This document shows positions 35,643 through 43,616 of a stretch of 64,000 bases of DNA, piece by piece. The notes under the pieces were generated by a model, which saw only the letters and a list, made by a program, of their open reading frames with translations, was not told the origin of the DNA and ran no database searches. The stretch lies in NCBI GenBank assembly GCA_003028315.1, contig CP028150.1:2232001-2296000 (forward strand). The letters run 5' to 3'. A program made the position numbers and the translations under genes. The stretch comes from Neisseria mucosa. Its GTDB lineage: Bacteria; Pseudomonadota; Gammaproteobacteria; Burkholderiales; Neisseriaceae. How positions within the stretch are numbered: the first letter of the stretch is position 1; the number at the start of each line of letters is the position of its first letter.

Positions 35643-35686
35643 GAGGTCGTCTGAAACCGTATTTGGTTTTCAGACGACCTTTTGGG
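35643..35686. terminator. DUS inverted-repeat terminator of the GNAT gene
   Basis: GAGGTCGTCTGAAACC / GGTTTTCAGACGACCTTTT hairpin abutting the stop codon of the acetyltransferase gene. Confidence 0.8.
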
Positions 35687-36523
35687 TTATTTAGGATCGC
35701 AGCGGAAATGGTATGCGCAGATTTCGAAGCCGTTTTTGAAATACAGACGGTGCGCATCGACGCGGTCGTGATTGACGTGGACGTTGAGGTGGATTTTAGT
35801 CACGCCTGTTTCCGCGCCGATTTTGCGGACTTCTGCCAACAGGCGGGAGGCGTAGCCTTTGCGGCGGCTTTGCGGCAGGGTAACGATGTCGTCGATGTGG
35901 ATATGGCGGCCGCTGGCGAGGTTGCAGGATTCGCGGAAGCCGCAGACAGCGACGGCGTTGTGTTTGCCTTCTTCGAAAATACCCAAGAGGCGGTAGCCGG
36001 CGGGGCGTTGGACGGTGTTGATTTGTTCGGTGAATTTGCTGATGTCGGTCAATGAAGAACGCAGGACGCTGAGGGCGGCGAAGGCGGTGGATGTGTCTTC
36101 GGGCGGGATTTCGCGCAAAACGTAGTCGGCAGCGGCGGCTTGGACCAGCGCTTTTTCGGCGGCGTGTTTTTCTTCGATGGCTTGCGCCAGCGGGACGCGT
36201 TCGGCAGGTTCGCCTTGTGCTTTGGCTTCCTGTTCTTTCAAAAGCTCTTTGCAGTCGATGATGCGCAAGTCGTTGTCGGCAGCAAAGTCCATCAGGAAAC
36301 GGAACATCTGCGGATTGTCTTCTTCGAGTTTCTTATCGACGGCGACGCAGCGGACGTTGTCCACCAGAATGGGGCGCACCCAGTTGGAGTAGGACAGCCG
36401 GTTGTCTTTGGTGAATGAGGACAATATGCCGCACAGGCGTTCTGCCCAGTCGCTGGGACGGAAAATCTTGCCTTTGTTGGTTGTGCCGTGAATCACGACT
36501 TCGTAAGGGTTGCAGACTAACAT
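35687..36523 (-). CDS. DUF3579-GNAT fusion protein
   Basis: A 278-residue protein from MLVCNPYEVVIHGTTNKG (AGGAAACC site). Residues 1-95 match DUF3579, a betaproteobacterial domain of unknown function ('IFRPSDWAERLCGILSSF', 'FLMDFAADNDLRIIDC'). After an Ala/Glu helix, residues 130-278 form a GNAT acetyltransferase ('IHIDDIVTLPQSRRKGYASRLL' = acetyl-CoA loop, 'HRLYFKNGFEICAYHF'). Acceptor unknown; the fusion suggests DUF3579 guides acetylation or senses its target. Confidence 0.85.
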   Translation of the reverse strand: MLVCNPYEVVIHGTTNKGKIFRPSDWAERLCGILSSFTKDNRLSYSNWVRPILVDNVRCVAVDKKLEEDNPQMFRFLMDFAADNDLRIIDCKELLKEQEAKAQGEPAERVPLAQAIEEKHAAEKALVQAAAADYVLREIPPEDTSTAFAALSVLRSSLTDISKFTEQINTVQRPAGYRLLGIFEEGKHNAVAVCGFRESCNLASGRHIHIDDIVTLPQSRRKGYASRLLAEVRKIGAETGVTKIHLNVHVNHDRVDAHRLYFKNGFEICAYHFRCDPK

Positions 36524-37068
36524 GGCGGTTTCCTGTGTAGAGTTTGAAATTCGGGCGGACACATGAAAACAGGATATTCAAATTGCCGCTGTTCCTTTTG
36601 CGGAAAGGACGGCGTGGGTCATTCCTGTTTGAATGTACGGTCAGATAGTGGGCGGGATAAATGCTTTGTGTCCGTTTTTGATTGATTTCACTATAAGAAT
36701 GTTCATGATTATACCGCACAGTCCGGGCTTCGTGGCAGTCGGGCGGATGTAAGCCGCTTTTGAGGTCGTCTGAAACTGAAAGAAGCCGGTTTTGCTGAAA
36801 TAAATAAAGCAGAGCTTGTCCGAACCTTTTTCAGACGACCTGTTTGCCGCAGCGTTGTTTTCTCCGTTTCGCCAACCTGCTTGCATTGATACTGCTTAAT
36901 TACTTAATTATCGGCTCTCATTCCTGCCCCGCACAGGCGTGGGCGGGAGGGGCGGTTGACGGCCAGTGTCGTTTAAAAGCAAAGCGAATCAGTTAAAAAT
37001 AAAAAGGACGCATCATGCGTCCTTTTTGTCTTTGATACGTCGTCTGAAACCCGACGACGAAGAAACCG
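36524..37068. other. rmuC-GNAT spacer
   Basis: 545 bases with no convincing gene. Contains a distant facing DUS pair (about 36763 and 36829) and, at 37000-37027, the rmuC terminator. The rest is of mixed composition without recognisable elements. Confidence 0.5.
37000..37027 (-). terminator. rmuC intrinsic terminator
   Basis: AAAAAGGACGCAT / ATGCGTCCTTTTT perfect stem with a two-base loop, 41 bases beyond the rmuC stop. One of the few terminators here not built from DUS. Confidence 0.88.
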
Positions 37069-38568
37069 TCAATCTTCTTCCCCTTCCGGCAAACCCTTAT
37101 CCTGCAAAGCAGATTCTTGGGCGTTTTCCACCAAATCGCGTTGCAGGCGTTTGGTGGTTTTGACGCCCAGCGCGCGCAGTTTTTCGGCGCGGCTGACGAG
37201 GTTGCCGCGTCCTTGCGAGAGCTGTTTGTAGGCTTGTTGGAACTGGCTTTGCGCTTGGTCGATGTTCTTGCCGACGGCCTCGAGCGTTTGGATGAAGCCG
37301 GTGAATTTGTCGTAAAGCCTGCCGCCTTCTGCCGCGATGGCGAGGGCGTTTTGGTTTTGTTGTTCGTTGCGCCAGATGTGGGCGACGGTGCGCAGGGTGG
37401 CGAGCAGCGTACTCGGGCCGACCGGCATGATGCGTTTGTCGAAACATTCTTGGAACAGGGCGGCATCGTGTTGCAGGGCGAGCAGGTAGGCGGGTTCGAC
37501 GGGGATGAACATAAACACGAAGTCCAACGTGCGCACGCCTTCGAGGTCGGTATAGTCTTTTTGCGACAGGCTGCGGATGTGGGCGCGGATACTGGCGACG
37601 TGGGCGGCGAGTTCGCGCTCGGCGGTTGCGGCGTCGGCGGCTTGGGTATAGCGGACGTAGGCGGTCAGCGAGACTTTGGAATCGATGACGATTTGCTTGC
37701 CTTCGGGTAGGTTGACGAGGACGTCGGGCTGGAGGCGGCGCGCGCCGTCTTCTTCTTGGCGGACGGCAGCGGCTTGGACGGTGTATTCGCGTCCTTTTTG
37801 CAGGCCGGAATGTTCCAAAACGCTTTCCAAAATCATCTCGCCCCAGTTGCCTTGGGTTTTGTTTTGCGTGCCGGTGAGCGCGTCGGTGAGGGCTTTGGCG
37901 TCGCTGTGCAGTTGGGTGTTGAGGGTTTGCAGGCGTTTGAGTTCGTTTTCGAGGGTCAGCCGTTCGCGCGCTTCTTTTTCATAGGTTTGCTGAACCAGCT
38001 CGCTGAAGCCGTGGATGCGTTCGTTGAGCGGGGTCAGCAGTTGGCTGAGGTGGTCGCGGTTTTGCTCGGTGAAACGGCGGCTTTTCTCTTCCAAAATGGT
38101 GTTGGCAAGGTTTTGGAACTGGTCGTCCAAGCTTTGGCGGGCTTCGGCAAGGAGCTTGAGCTTTTCGTCGGCGGCAAGGCGTTCCTGTTCGAGCTGGATG
38201 TGGAGGCGTTCGTTGCGGACGTGCAGGTTGTGCGCGTTTTCCTGAAGCTCGGCGTAATCTTGTTTCAGACGACCTGCTTCCTGTTCGCGCTCTTGAAGAT
38301 AGCCGATTTGGCGTTCGGCGGCGGCAAAGCGGTTGCCCAATTCCTGCAACTCGCCCTGCAAATCTTGGACATGATAGCGCGCATCGGCAAGCTCGGATGC
38401 GGTTTGCGCCTGATTTTGTTCGGAAAATTCAAGATGCTGGCGGCACTCGGCAAGCGATTGCATCAGGGCAAACTGCTGCGTCTGCGCCTTATTTCGGGCG
38501 AGCAGCCAAGTGATGAGCGCGCCGGACAAAAAGGAAAGCGCGGCGGTCAGGAGGAGCGGGGCATTCAT
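37069..38568 (-). CDS. rmuC: DNA recombination protein RmuC
   Basis: A 499-residue protein: N-terminal membrane anchor (residues 5-25), a long coiled coil (about 30-210, Gln/Glu/Leu-rich), and the RmuC nuclease-like core ('TQGNWGEMILESVLEHSGL', 'KQIVIDSKVSLTAYVRY', 'MPVGPSTLLATLRTVAHIW'). The family limits DNA inversions and restrains recombination by an unclear route. Acidic tail ends PEGEED. A DUS lies within the coding region at about 38266. Confidence 0.93.
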   Translation of the reverse strand: MNAPLLLTAALSFLSGALITWLLARNKAQTQQFALMQSLAECRQHLEFSEQNQAQTASELADARYHVQDLQGELQELGNRFAAAERQIGYLQEREQEAGRLKQDYAELQENAHNLHVRNERLHIQLEQERLAADEKLKLLAEARQSLDDQFQNLANTILEEKSRRFTEQNRDHLSQLLTPLNERIHGFSELVQQTYEKEARERLTLENELKRLQTLNTQLHSDAKALTDALTGTQNKTQGNWGEMILESVLEHSGLQKGREYTVQAAAVRQEEDGARRLQPDVLVNLPEGKQIVIDSKVSLTAYVRYTQAADAATAERELAAHVASIRAHIRSLSQKDYTDLEGVRTLDFVFMFIPVEPAYLLALQHDAALFQECFDKRIMPVGPSTLLATLRTVAHIWRNEQQNQNALAIAAEGGRLYDKFTGFIQTLEAVGKNIDQAQSQFQQAYKQLSQGRGNLVSRAEKLRALGVKTTKRLQRDLVENAQESALQDKGLPEGEED

Positions 38569-38642
38569 AGGTCGTCTGAAAACGGAAAAAGCAAAAACGG
38601 CAATATAGCATGTTTGCAGGGCAAGCTTGCTGCGCGCTTGAG

Positions 38643-38799
38643 TATAGTGGATTAACTTTAAACCAGTACGGCGTTGCCTCGCCTTAGCTCAAAGAGAACG
38701 ATTCTCTAAGGTGCTGAAGCACCAAGTGAATCGGTTCCGTACTATCTGTACTGTCTGCGGCTTCGTCGCCTTGTCCTGATTTAAATTTAATCCACTATA
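38643..38799. repeat. Correia repeat enclosed element (CREE), long form
   Basis: 157 bp with TATAGTGGATTAA ends in inverted orientation and TA at the borders. The interior has the conserved 'GTACGGCGTTGCCTCGCC' and 'AGAGAACGATTCTCT' blocks of full-length Neisseria Correia elements. It lies after the rmuC start, in the spacer before the mini-peptide genes. Confidence 0.93.
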
Positions 38800-39200
38800 G
38801 GATGAGGTGGAATGACTGATAAACCGATGCCGAACAGCGGTTCGCAGAACGCAGGGTGCAGCAGTGGTAGCGAATCAATTTGATGGGCGCGTAAACGGCA
38901 GCGCCGGACTAGAGATTTGATGAGCAATTTCACAAGAAAACAGCGGATTCAGGTTTGTCGGGCAGGGATTTTGGTTTCAGACGACCTGTTTTTGCCAAAA
39001 ATAGATGGGTTATTTAAAAAATGGCAATGGCAATTATAGCCTTAGACTAAAAATCCAAAATCCAAGCGGAAAAGTGTTGTTTTTTATCTGATTGAAAAAT
39101 AAAAGGAAAATTTAAAAATTTTCTAAAATGATGTAATTTGGCAACAAAAAATCCGAGAGTATCTATTCTAAAATAAACAATTTGTAATCGGCTTGTAACT

Positions 39201-39238
39201 AAGACATCGGTGTCATTCTTCAAGACATCGGTGTCATT
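39201..39238. promoter_or_regulatory. Tandem operator-like dyads upstream of the mini-peptide genes
   Basis: The 17-mer AAGACATCGGTGTCATT occurs twice, starting at 39201 and 39222, exactly 21 bases (two helical turns) apart. Each copy contains a GACA-N4-TGTC dyad. Such spacing suits cooperative binding of a dimeric repressor or activator on one DNA face. The protein is unknown. Confidence 0.6.
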
Positions 39239-39339
39239 TTCAAAAATAAAAATAATTTATCAAAATAATTACATTAAAGCATTAATACCGCTATTTTCTT
39301 TACAAAAAAACTGTATAATTTATCAATTAAGGCGGTATC

Positions 39340-39396
39340 ATGACACCTGTCGATATGGCAGACACGCCGACGACGAATACAGATGTTGTTAAATAA
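39340..39396 (+). CDS. Possible 18-residue leader peptide
   Basis: ATG with AAGGCGG upstream opens an 18-codon frame (MTPVDMADTPTTNTDVVK) that ends 32 bases before the first mini-peptide gene, and TATAAT lies 20 bases before it. It is unlike the three paralogues. It may be a leader, or just chance. Confidence 0.25.
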   Translation: MTPVDMADTPTTNTDVVK

Positions 39397-39428
39397 CATT
39401 TGATTAATATGTAAAAGGATTACCCGAA

Positions 39429-39536
39429 ATGAAAAATTTATTGACCTTGGCCGCAGCCTCTTTAATCGGTATGGCCGGTGTTACCGCTTCAGCCTCTATG
39501 GTTGCCCGCAATATCGAAACCGCTGCAAAAAAATAA
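39429..39536 (+). CDS. Mini-peptide 1 (signal-peptide-like, MKNLLTLAAASLIGM family)
   Basis: A 35-residue product preceded by AAGGA. N-terminal Lys plus a hydrophobic stretch (MKNLLTLAAASLIGMAGVT) ends in ASA, a good signal peptidase site, leaving a short basic tail SMVARNIETAAKK. Two paralogues follow on the same strand (39708 and 40020), sharing LAAASLIGM and a Lys-ending amphipathic tail. Conservation among the copies, with their ribosome sites, is the evidence that they are genes. Function unknown: secreted peptide, membrane-active peptide or small regulator are all possible. Confidence 0.65.
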   Translation: MKNLLTLAAASLIGMAGVTASASMVARNIETAAKK

Positions 39537-39707
39537 TTTGAAAACAAACGAAATATTTTAAACGCTTCCCAAACCCCCACAAACAACCTTCCTGCCCGCG
39601 GCGGAGCAGCTTTCGGCTTTCAACCGATTCCGGCATCAGATGCCGACACAAGCGCGAACCGCAGACCGCCCAGTTCGGCGGCGGGAACAAAAGAAAGAGA
39701 GATGACC

Positions 39708-39812
39708 ATGAAAAACTTAATTAAATTGGCAGCCGCCTCCCTGATTGGCATGTCCGGTCTGACCGCCAGCGCGATGACCGCCGCCAAAAACATCGCCGAA
39801 GCCGGCAAATAA
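39708..39812 (+). CDS. Mini-peptide 2 (paralogue)
   Basis: A 34-residue product, MKNLIKLAAASLIGMSGLTA then SAMTAAKNIAEAGK. AAGAAAGAGAG lies upstream; an in-frame ATG two codons earlier is possible. Of the first 20 residues, 15 match copy 1 and 17 match copy 3. The tail keeps the pattern A-x-N-I-x-x-A-x-K of copy 1. A Correia element begins 16 bases after the stop. Confidence 0.65.
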   Translation: MKNLIKLAAASLIGMSGLTASAMTAAKNIAEAGK

Positions 39813-39828
39813 TCAGCCGACCCGACGA

Positions 39829-39984
39829 TATATTGGATTAACAAAAATCAGGACAAGGCGACGAAGCCGCAGACAGTACAGATAGTACGGAACCGATTCA
39901 CTTGGTGCTTCAGCACCTTAGAGAATCGTTCTCTTTGAGCTAAGGCGAGGCAACGCCGTACCGGTTTAAAGTTAATCCACTATA
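39829..39984. repeat. Correia repeat enclosed element (CREE), long form
   Basis: 156 bp, with one imperfect end (TATATTGGATTAA) and one perfect end. It separates mini-peptide genes 2 and 3. Its right end joins the flank to make TATAAT (39981-39986), a possible promoter -10 about 34 bases before the third mini-peptide start. Confidence 0.92.
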
Positions 39985-40019
39985 ATATCCGCAACACAAA
40001 CACAAGAAAGAGACTCAAA

Positions 40020-40127
40020 ATGAAAGAATTGATCAAACTCGCCGCTGCATCGCTGATCGGTATGTCCGGTCTGACCGTCGGCGCTACCCACATCGCCGAC
40101 AATATGCGTACCGCGATTAAAAAATAA
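40020..40127 (+). CDS. Mini-peptide 3 (paralogue)
   Basis: A 35-residue product, MKELIKLAAASLIGMSGLTV then GATHIADNMRTAIKK, with the same AAGAAAGAGA upstream box as copy 2. Its signal-like segment is nearly identical to copy 2 while the tail has diverged but still ends in Lys-Lys. It may be transcribed from the Correia-end promoter. A DUS hairpin terminator follows 44 bases later. Confidence 0.65.
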   Translation: MKELIKLAAASLIGMSGLTVGATHIADNMRTAIKK

Positions 40128-40170
40128 GCTCTGGCTGTTTTAACTCCCCAAGCTGTCGGAAGTCAAAGCA

Positions 40171-40205
40171 AAGGTCGTCTGAAAAGTTTCAGACGACCTT
40201 TTTTG
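40171..40205. terminator. DUS inverted-repeat terminator
   Basis: AAAGGTCGTCTGAAAAG / TTTCAGACGACCTTTTTT hairpin with short loop between mini-peptide 3 and the convergent ABC ATPase gene. Confidence 0.85.
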
Positions 40206-40244
40206 ATTTGCCCGACGGGTCAAACGACGGCGGGACACAAAACA

Positions 40245-41183
40245 TCATCGCGACGGTTCAAACCAGACGATTTGTCTTTTATCGATATGTATCGGCACGG
40301 TATCGCCGGCGGGTAGCTGTCCGGCGGGCAGAAGGGTAGTCAGTTCGCCGTATTCGGGGTGGGCGAAGGTCAGGCGCAGGCTGTCGGGCAAGGGGGTGAG
40401 GGACAGGATGCGGCAGGGTGTACCTTGCGGGTCGGGACGGATGGCGTGTGTCGGGATGTGGCGCGCATCGTCGGTGTTGGGCAGCCCGAGCAGGCGGGCG
40501 GCTTGGGCGTCGGCGGGGCGGCGGAAGAGTTCGGCGGGCGTGCCGTATTGGAGGATGCGCCCTTCGTGCATGAGGGCGATATGGTCTGCCAGCGCGGCGG
40601 CTTCTTCGGGGGAATGGGTTACGAGGACGGCGGGGATGTTTTGACGGCGGATGCTCTCGTCAGTCAGGCGGTAGAGGTTGTGGCGCAGGTGGGTGTCGAG
40701 GCTGGAGAAGGCTTCGTCCAAGAGGAGCAGGGACGGTTTGATAATCAGGGCGCGGGCGAGGGCGAGGCGTTGCTGTTCGCCTCCGGAGAGGCTGCCGGGT
40801 TTGCGGCGGGCTTCGTTTTCCAAACCGATGTCGCGCAGCGCCTGCATGGTTTGTGCTTCGATTTCGGCTTTGGGCAGGTGGCGCATTTTGAGTCCGAAGC
40901 CGACGTTTTCTTGGGCGGTCAGGTGCGGGAACAGGGCGTAGTCTTGAAACATCAGCGAGACGTTGCGCTTTTCGGGCGGGACGGCGGTGATGTCCTGCCC
41001 ATCCAGCCAAACTTCGCCGCTGTCGGGCTTGACAATGCCGGCGATGATTTTGAGCAGGGTGGATTTGCCGCAGCCGGAGCGTCCGAGGACGGCGAGGGTT
41101 TCGCCTGCGGAGACGGTCAGGCTGATGCGGTCGGCGACGGTTTTGCTGTCGAAGCGTTTGCAGATGTCGGTAAGTCGGAGCAT
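40245..41183 (-). CDS. ABC importer ATPase (FbpC/PotA/CysA type), orphan
   Basis: A 312-residue ATPase: Walker A GRSGCGKST (34-42), Q-loop 'LMFQDYALFPHL', signature 'SLSGGEQQRLALARALI', Walker B 'LLLLDEAFSSLD', H-loop 'LVTHSPEEA', and a C-terminal TOBE-like regulatory part (about 235-312). The FQDYALFPH motif is shared by Fe3+, thiamine, sulfate and polyamine importers. No permease or binding-protein gene is nearby, so the substrate is open. Confidence 0.88.
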   Translation of the reverse strand: MLRLTDICKRFDSKTVADRISLTVSAGETLAVLGRSGCGKSTLLKIIAGIVKPDSGEVWLDGQDITAVPPEKRNVSLMFQDYALFPHLTAQENVGFGLKMRHLPKAEIEAQTMQALRDIGLENEARRKPGSLSGGEQQRLALARALIIKPSLLLLDEAFSSLDTHLRHNLYRLTDESIRRQNIPAVLVTHSPEEAAALADHIALMHEGRILQYGTPAELFRRPADAQAARLLGLPNTDDARHIPTHAIRPDPQGTPCRILSLTPLPDSLRLTFAHPEYGELTTLLPAGQLPAGDTVPIHIDKRQIVWFEPSR

Positions 41184-41249
41184 GGGTTTCAGACGACCTT
41201 TTGGGGAATCGTGAAAGGGAAACGGCGGGGTTTTGTTTATTGGTTTCGT

Positions 41250-42128
41250 TTAGCGGCAAAGGCTGTCCAGCCAAAGGCTTAGCGGATGCTGCCTGTCGAG
41301 CGCGCCGTAGCGTTTGAGGGCTTCGAGGGTAACGAGCTGGGCATCGTGCATCATGGTTTGGGACAACATGGTTTCGACAAGTTGCGAAACGTTCATCAAT
41401 TCAAACCCTGCGACTTCGCCGTCTTGGTTTTCGGGGCGGACGGTTTCGGGCAGGACGATGTCGAAGATGTGCAGGATTTCGTTGTGGATGCCGCGCGAGA
41501 CGGGACGCAGGCTGTGGATTCGGGCGGCGGGTCGGAGGGTGTCGAGGGCGGGCGGCATCAGTCCGGCTTCTTCTTCGCTTTCGCGGCAGACGGCTTCAAA
41601 CGGGGTTTCGCCGCTGGCAATGCCGCCACCGACGAGGTTGTCGAGTTTGTTGGGATCGATGGCTTTGTGCGGGCTGCGGCGGCCTATCCAAAAATGCCAG
41701 CCGCCGTCGGTTTGCACCAGTCCGTTGAGGTGGACGGCTTGGCTCATGAGTCCGAACGGGCGGAAGGCGGCGCGTTCCAACGCAAAAAGCACCTTGCCTG
41801 CGTCGCCGCACACGTCAAACTTTTCGTCGCGCCAGCCGTACAGCAGTCCGAGGCTTTTCCATTCGTGCGCCAAGTGCTGCAAACTGTCGCCCATCGCCAG
41901 CCAGTTGTCCGTTTGCAGGCAGAGGTCGTCTGAAATTTCAGAAAGCCCTTCCTGCCAGTCTTGTTTGATCCGTTCGCGCCAAAACGGATTCAGACGACCC
42001 AAAGCCAGTCCGTTCAGATAGAGCGTGTTCCAGTCGTCCGACGCGCCGTAACTTGCCCGCGCCCAATCGTAGAGCGCGTCGTGGGTGCGGCGGTCGATCG
42101 TTTCGGAAAAACAAGGGTGCGAAGACAT
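41250..42128 (-). CDS. Nudix hydrolase with DUF4743 N-terminal domain
   Basis: A 292-residue protein. Residues 1-125 fit DUF4743; the Nudix box begins at about 168, 'GGGIASGETPFEAVCRESEEEAGL', an almost perfect GX5EX7REUXEEXGU. Relatives include thiamine-diphosphate/oxo-derivative hydrolases similar to yeast YJR142W and plant Nudix20/24; the exact substrate is unsettled. It lies 66 bases upstream of the ABC ATPase on the same strand, so cotranscription is possible. Confidence 0.85.
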   Translation of the reverse strand: MSSHPCFSETIDRRTHDALYDWARASYGASDDWNTLYLNGLALGRLNPFWRERIKQDWQEGLSEISDDLCLQTDNWLAMGDSLQHLAHEWKSLGLLYGWRDEKFDVCGDAGKVLFALERAAFRPFGLMSQAVHLNGLVQTDGGWHFWIGRRSPHKAIDPNKLDNLVGGGIASGETPFEAVCRESEEEAGLMPPALDTLRPAARIHSLRPVSRGIHNEILHIFDIVLPETVRPENQDGEVAGFELMNVSQLVETMLSQTMMHDAQLVTLEALKRYGALDRQHPLSLWLDSLCR

Positions 42129-42283
42129 GGCCGTTCCTCAGTCCAATCATAAACATAAAGCGGATTGTATCTGCTTTGTTTCAATTTGCAATCAACTCTA
42201 TCCATAGCCGGACGGTACACAATGCAAAGCCAAACCGCCTGAAAACCGCTATAATCGTCCCATTCTGTCGGAGGTCCAACACC

Positions 42284-42880
42284 ATGAGCGAATTGAGCGA
42301 AATTCTCGCCTATAATCAAAATTTTGTCGAATCGGGCGAATACGAAAAATATTTCACCGACAAATATCCCGGCCGCGAACTGGCCATCCTGTCCTGCATG
42401 GACGCGCGCATCATCGAACTGCTGCCCGACGCGCTCGGACTGAAAAACGGCGACGCCAAGCTCATCAAAAACGCCGGCGCAGTCGTTACCCATCCTTGGG
42501 GTTCCGTCATGCGCAGCCTTTTGGTCGCCGTGTTCGAACTCAAAGTCAAAGAAATCATGGTCATTGCCCACTACGATTGCGGCATGAAGGGGCTGAACGC
42601 CGCCGGTTTCCTTGAAAAAGTACACGAAGGCGACATTCCCGACGACCGCATCGAAACCCTGCGCAACGCCGGCATAGACCTCGACAACTGGCTGACCGGT
42701 TTCGACAATGTAGAAGACAGCGTCCGCCACACCGTCAAAGTTATCCGCAACCACCCGCTTATGCCCGCCGACATCGCCGTCCACGGACTCGTCATCCATC
42801 CGACGACCGGCAAGCTTACCCTGGTTGTCGACGGCAGCCCCGAGGCAAAAAGCCTTTCAGACGACCCCGACAACCCATAA
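42284..42880 (+). CDS. Beta-class carbonic anhydrase
   Basis: A 198-residue zinc enzyme interconverting CO2 and bicarbonate. GGAGGT precedes the ATG at 42284, deciding the start over a much longer frame. Zinc ligands Cys38, His96, Cys99 and the dyad Asp40-Arg42 (SCMDAR, HYDCGM) are all present. The size and 'ELAILSCMDARI' match the short clade-D beta-CAs. A DUS lies within its last codons. Confidence 0.93.
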   Translation: MSELSEILAYNQNFVESGEYEKYFTDKYPGRELAILSCMDARIIELLPDALGLKNGDAKLIKNAGAVVTHPWGSVMRSLLVAVFELKVKEIMVIAHYDCGMKGLNAAGFLEKVHEGDIPDDRIETLRNAGIDLDNWLTGFDNVEDSVRHTVKVIRNHPLMPADIAVHGLVIHPTTGKLTLVVDGSPEAKSLSDDPDNP

Positions 42881-42937
42881 ACCCGACAGGTCGTCTGAAA
42901 CCCAAACAGAGCGCACACCCCACACCCAAGGACACCC

Positions 42938-43549
42938 ATGAAAAACATCGGACTTTTCGGCGGCACCTTCGACCCCATCCACAACGGACACCTCCACATC
43001 GCCCGCGCCTTCGCCGACGAAATCGGACTCGACACCGTCGTCTTCCTGCCCGCAGGCGACCCCTACCACAAAGACCCGTCCCGCGCCTCTGCCCAAGACC
43101 GCCTCATCATGACCGAACTGGCTATCGCCGACGACCCCCGCTTCGCCGCCAGCGACTGCGACATCGTCCGCGACGGCGCAACGTACACCTTCGACACCGT
43201 CCAAATCTTCCGCCAGCAATTCCCCGCCGCCCAACTTTGGTGGCTCATGGGCAGCGACAGCCTCATGAAACTGCACACTTGGAAAAAATGGCAGACCCTC
43301 GTGCGCCAAACCCACATCGCCGTCGCCATGCGCCAAGGCGACAACCTCAACCAAACCCCGCGCGAACTCCACGCCTGGCTGGGCGAAGCCCTCCAAAACG
43401 GCAGCGTCCGCATCCTCAACGCCCCCCTGCACAACACCTCCTCCACCCAAATCCGCCAAACCCTCCAAAGCGGCAGACTTTCAGACGACCTCCCGCCCCA
43501 AGTCGCCCGCTACATCCGCGAACACAAACTGTACCAAAGCGGAAAATAG
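42938..43549 (+). CDS. nadD: Nicotinate-nucleotide adenylyltransferase
   Basis: A 203-residue enzyme forming deamido-NAD. Motifs GGTFDPIHNGHL (8-19), 'PAGDPYHKDPSRASAQDRL', 'WWLMGSDSLMKLHTWKKW' and 'SSTQIRQ' (C-terminal ISSTxIR) are present. Start of the nadD-rsfS-rlmH cluster conserved in many bacteria. A DUS lies within the gene near 43477. The codon use is very rich in C, as in the next two genes. Confidence 0.95.
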   Translation: MKNIGLFGGTFDPIHNGHLHIARAFADEIGLDTVVFLPAGDPYHKDPSRASAQDRLIMTELAIADDPRFAASDCDIVRDGATYTFDTVQIFRQQFPAAQLWWLMGSDSLMKLHTWKKWQTLVRQTHIAVAMRQGDNLNQTPRELHAWLGEALQNGSVRILNAPLHNTSSTQIRQTLQSGRLSDDLPPQVARYIREHKLYQSGK

Positions 43550-43616
43550 CGTAAATTCATACAGATAAGTTATAATACCGTCCAAACCCCATTTCATTCC
43601 CACCATTAGGAAAACA

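Larger units (their letters stand above)
38800..39428. other. AT-rich leader region of the mini-peptide cluster
   Basis: About 630 bases without a sizeable gene. One lone DUS (38972-38986). From 39010 on it is strongly AT-rich. It holds the tandem dyads at 39201-39238 and a TATAAT at 39314-39319. A tiny frame at 39340-39396 is listed separately. Confidence 0.5.

Noticed and set aside
38800..39000. Possible tRNA-like fragment (GCAGTGGTAGCG) after the first Correia element
   Set aside because: No cloverleaf can be drawn around it; chance resemblance.
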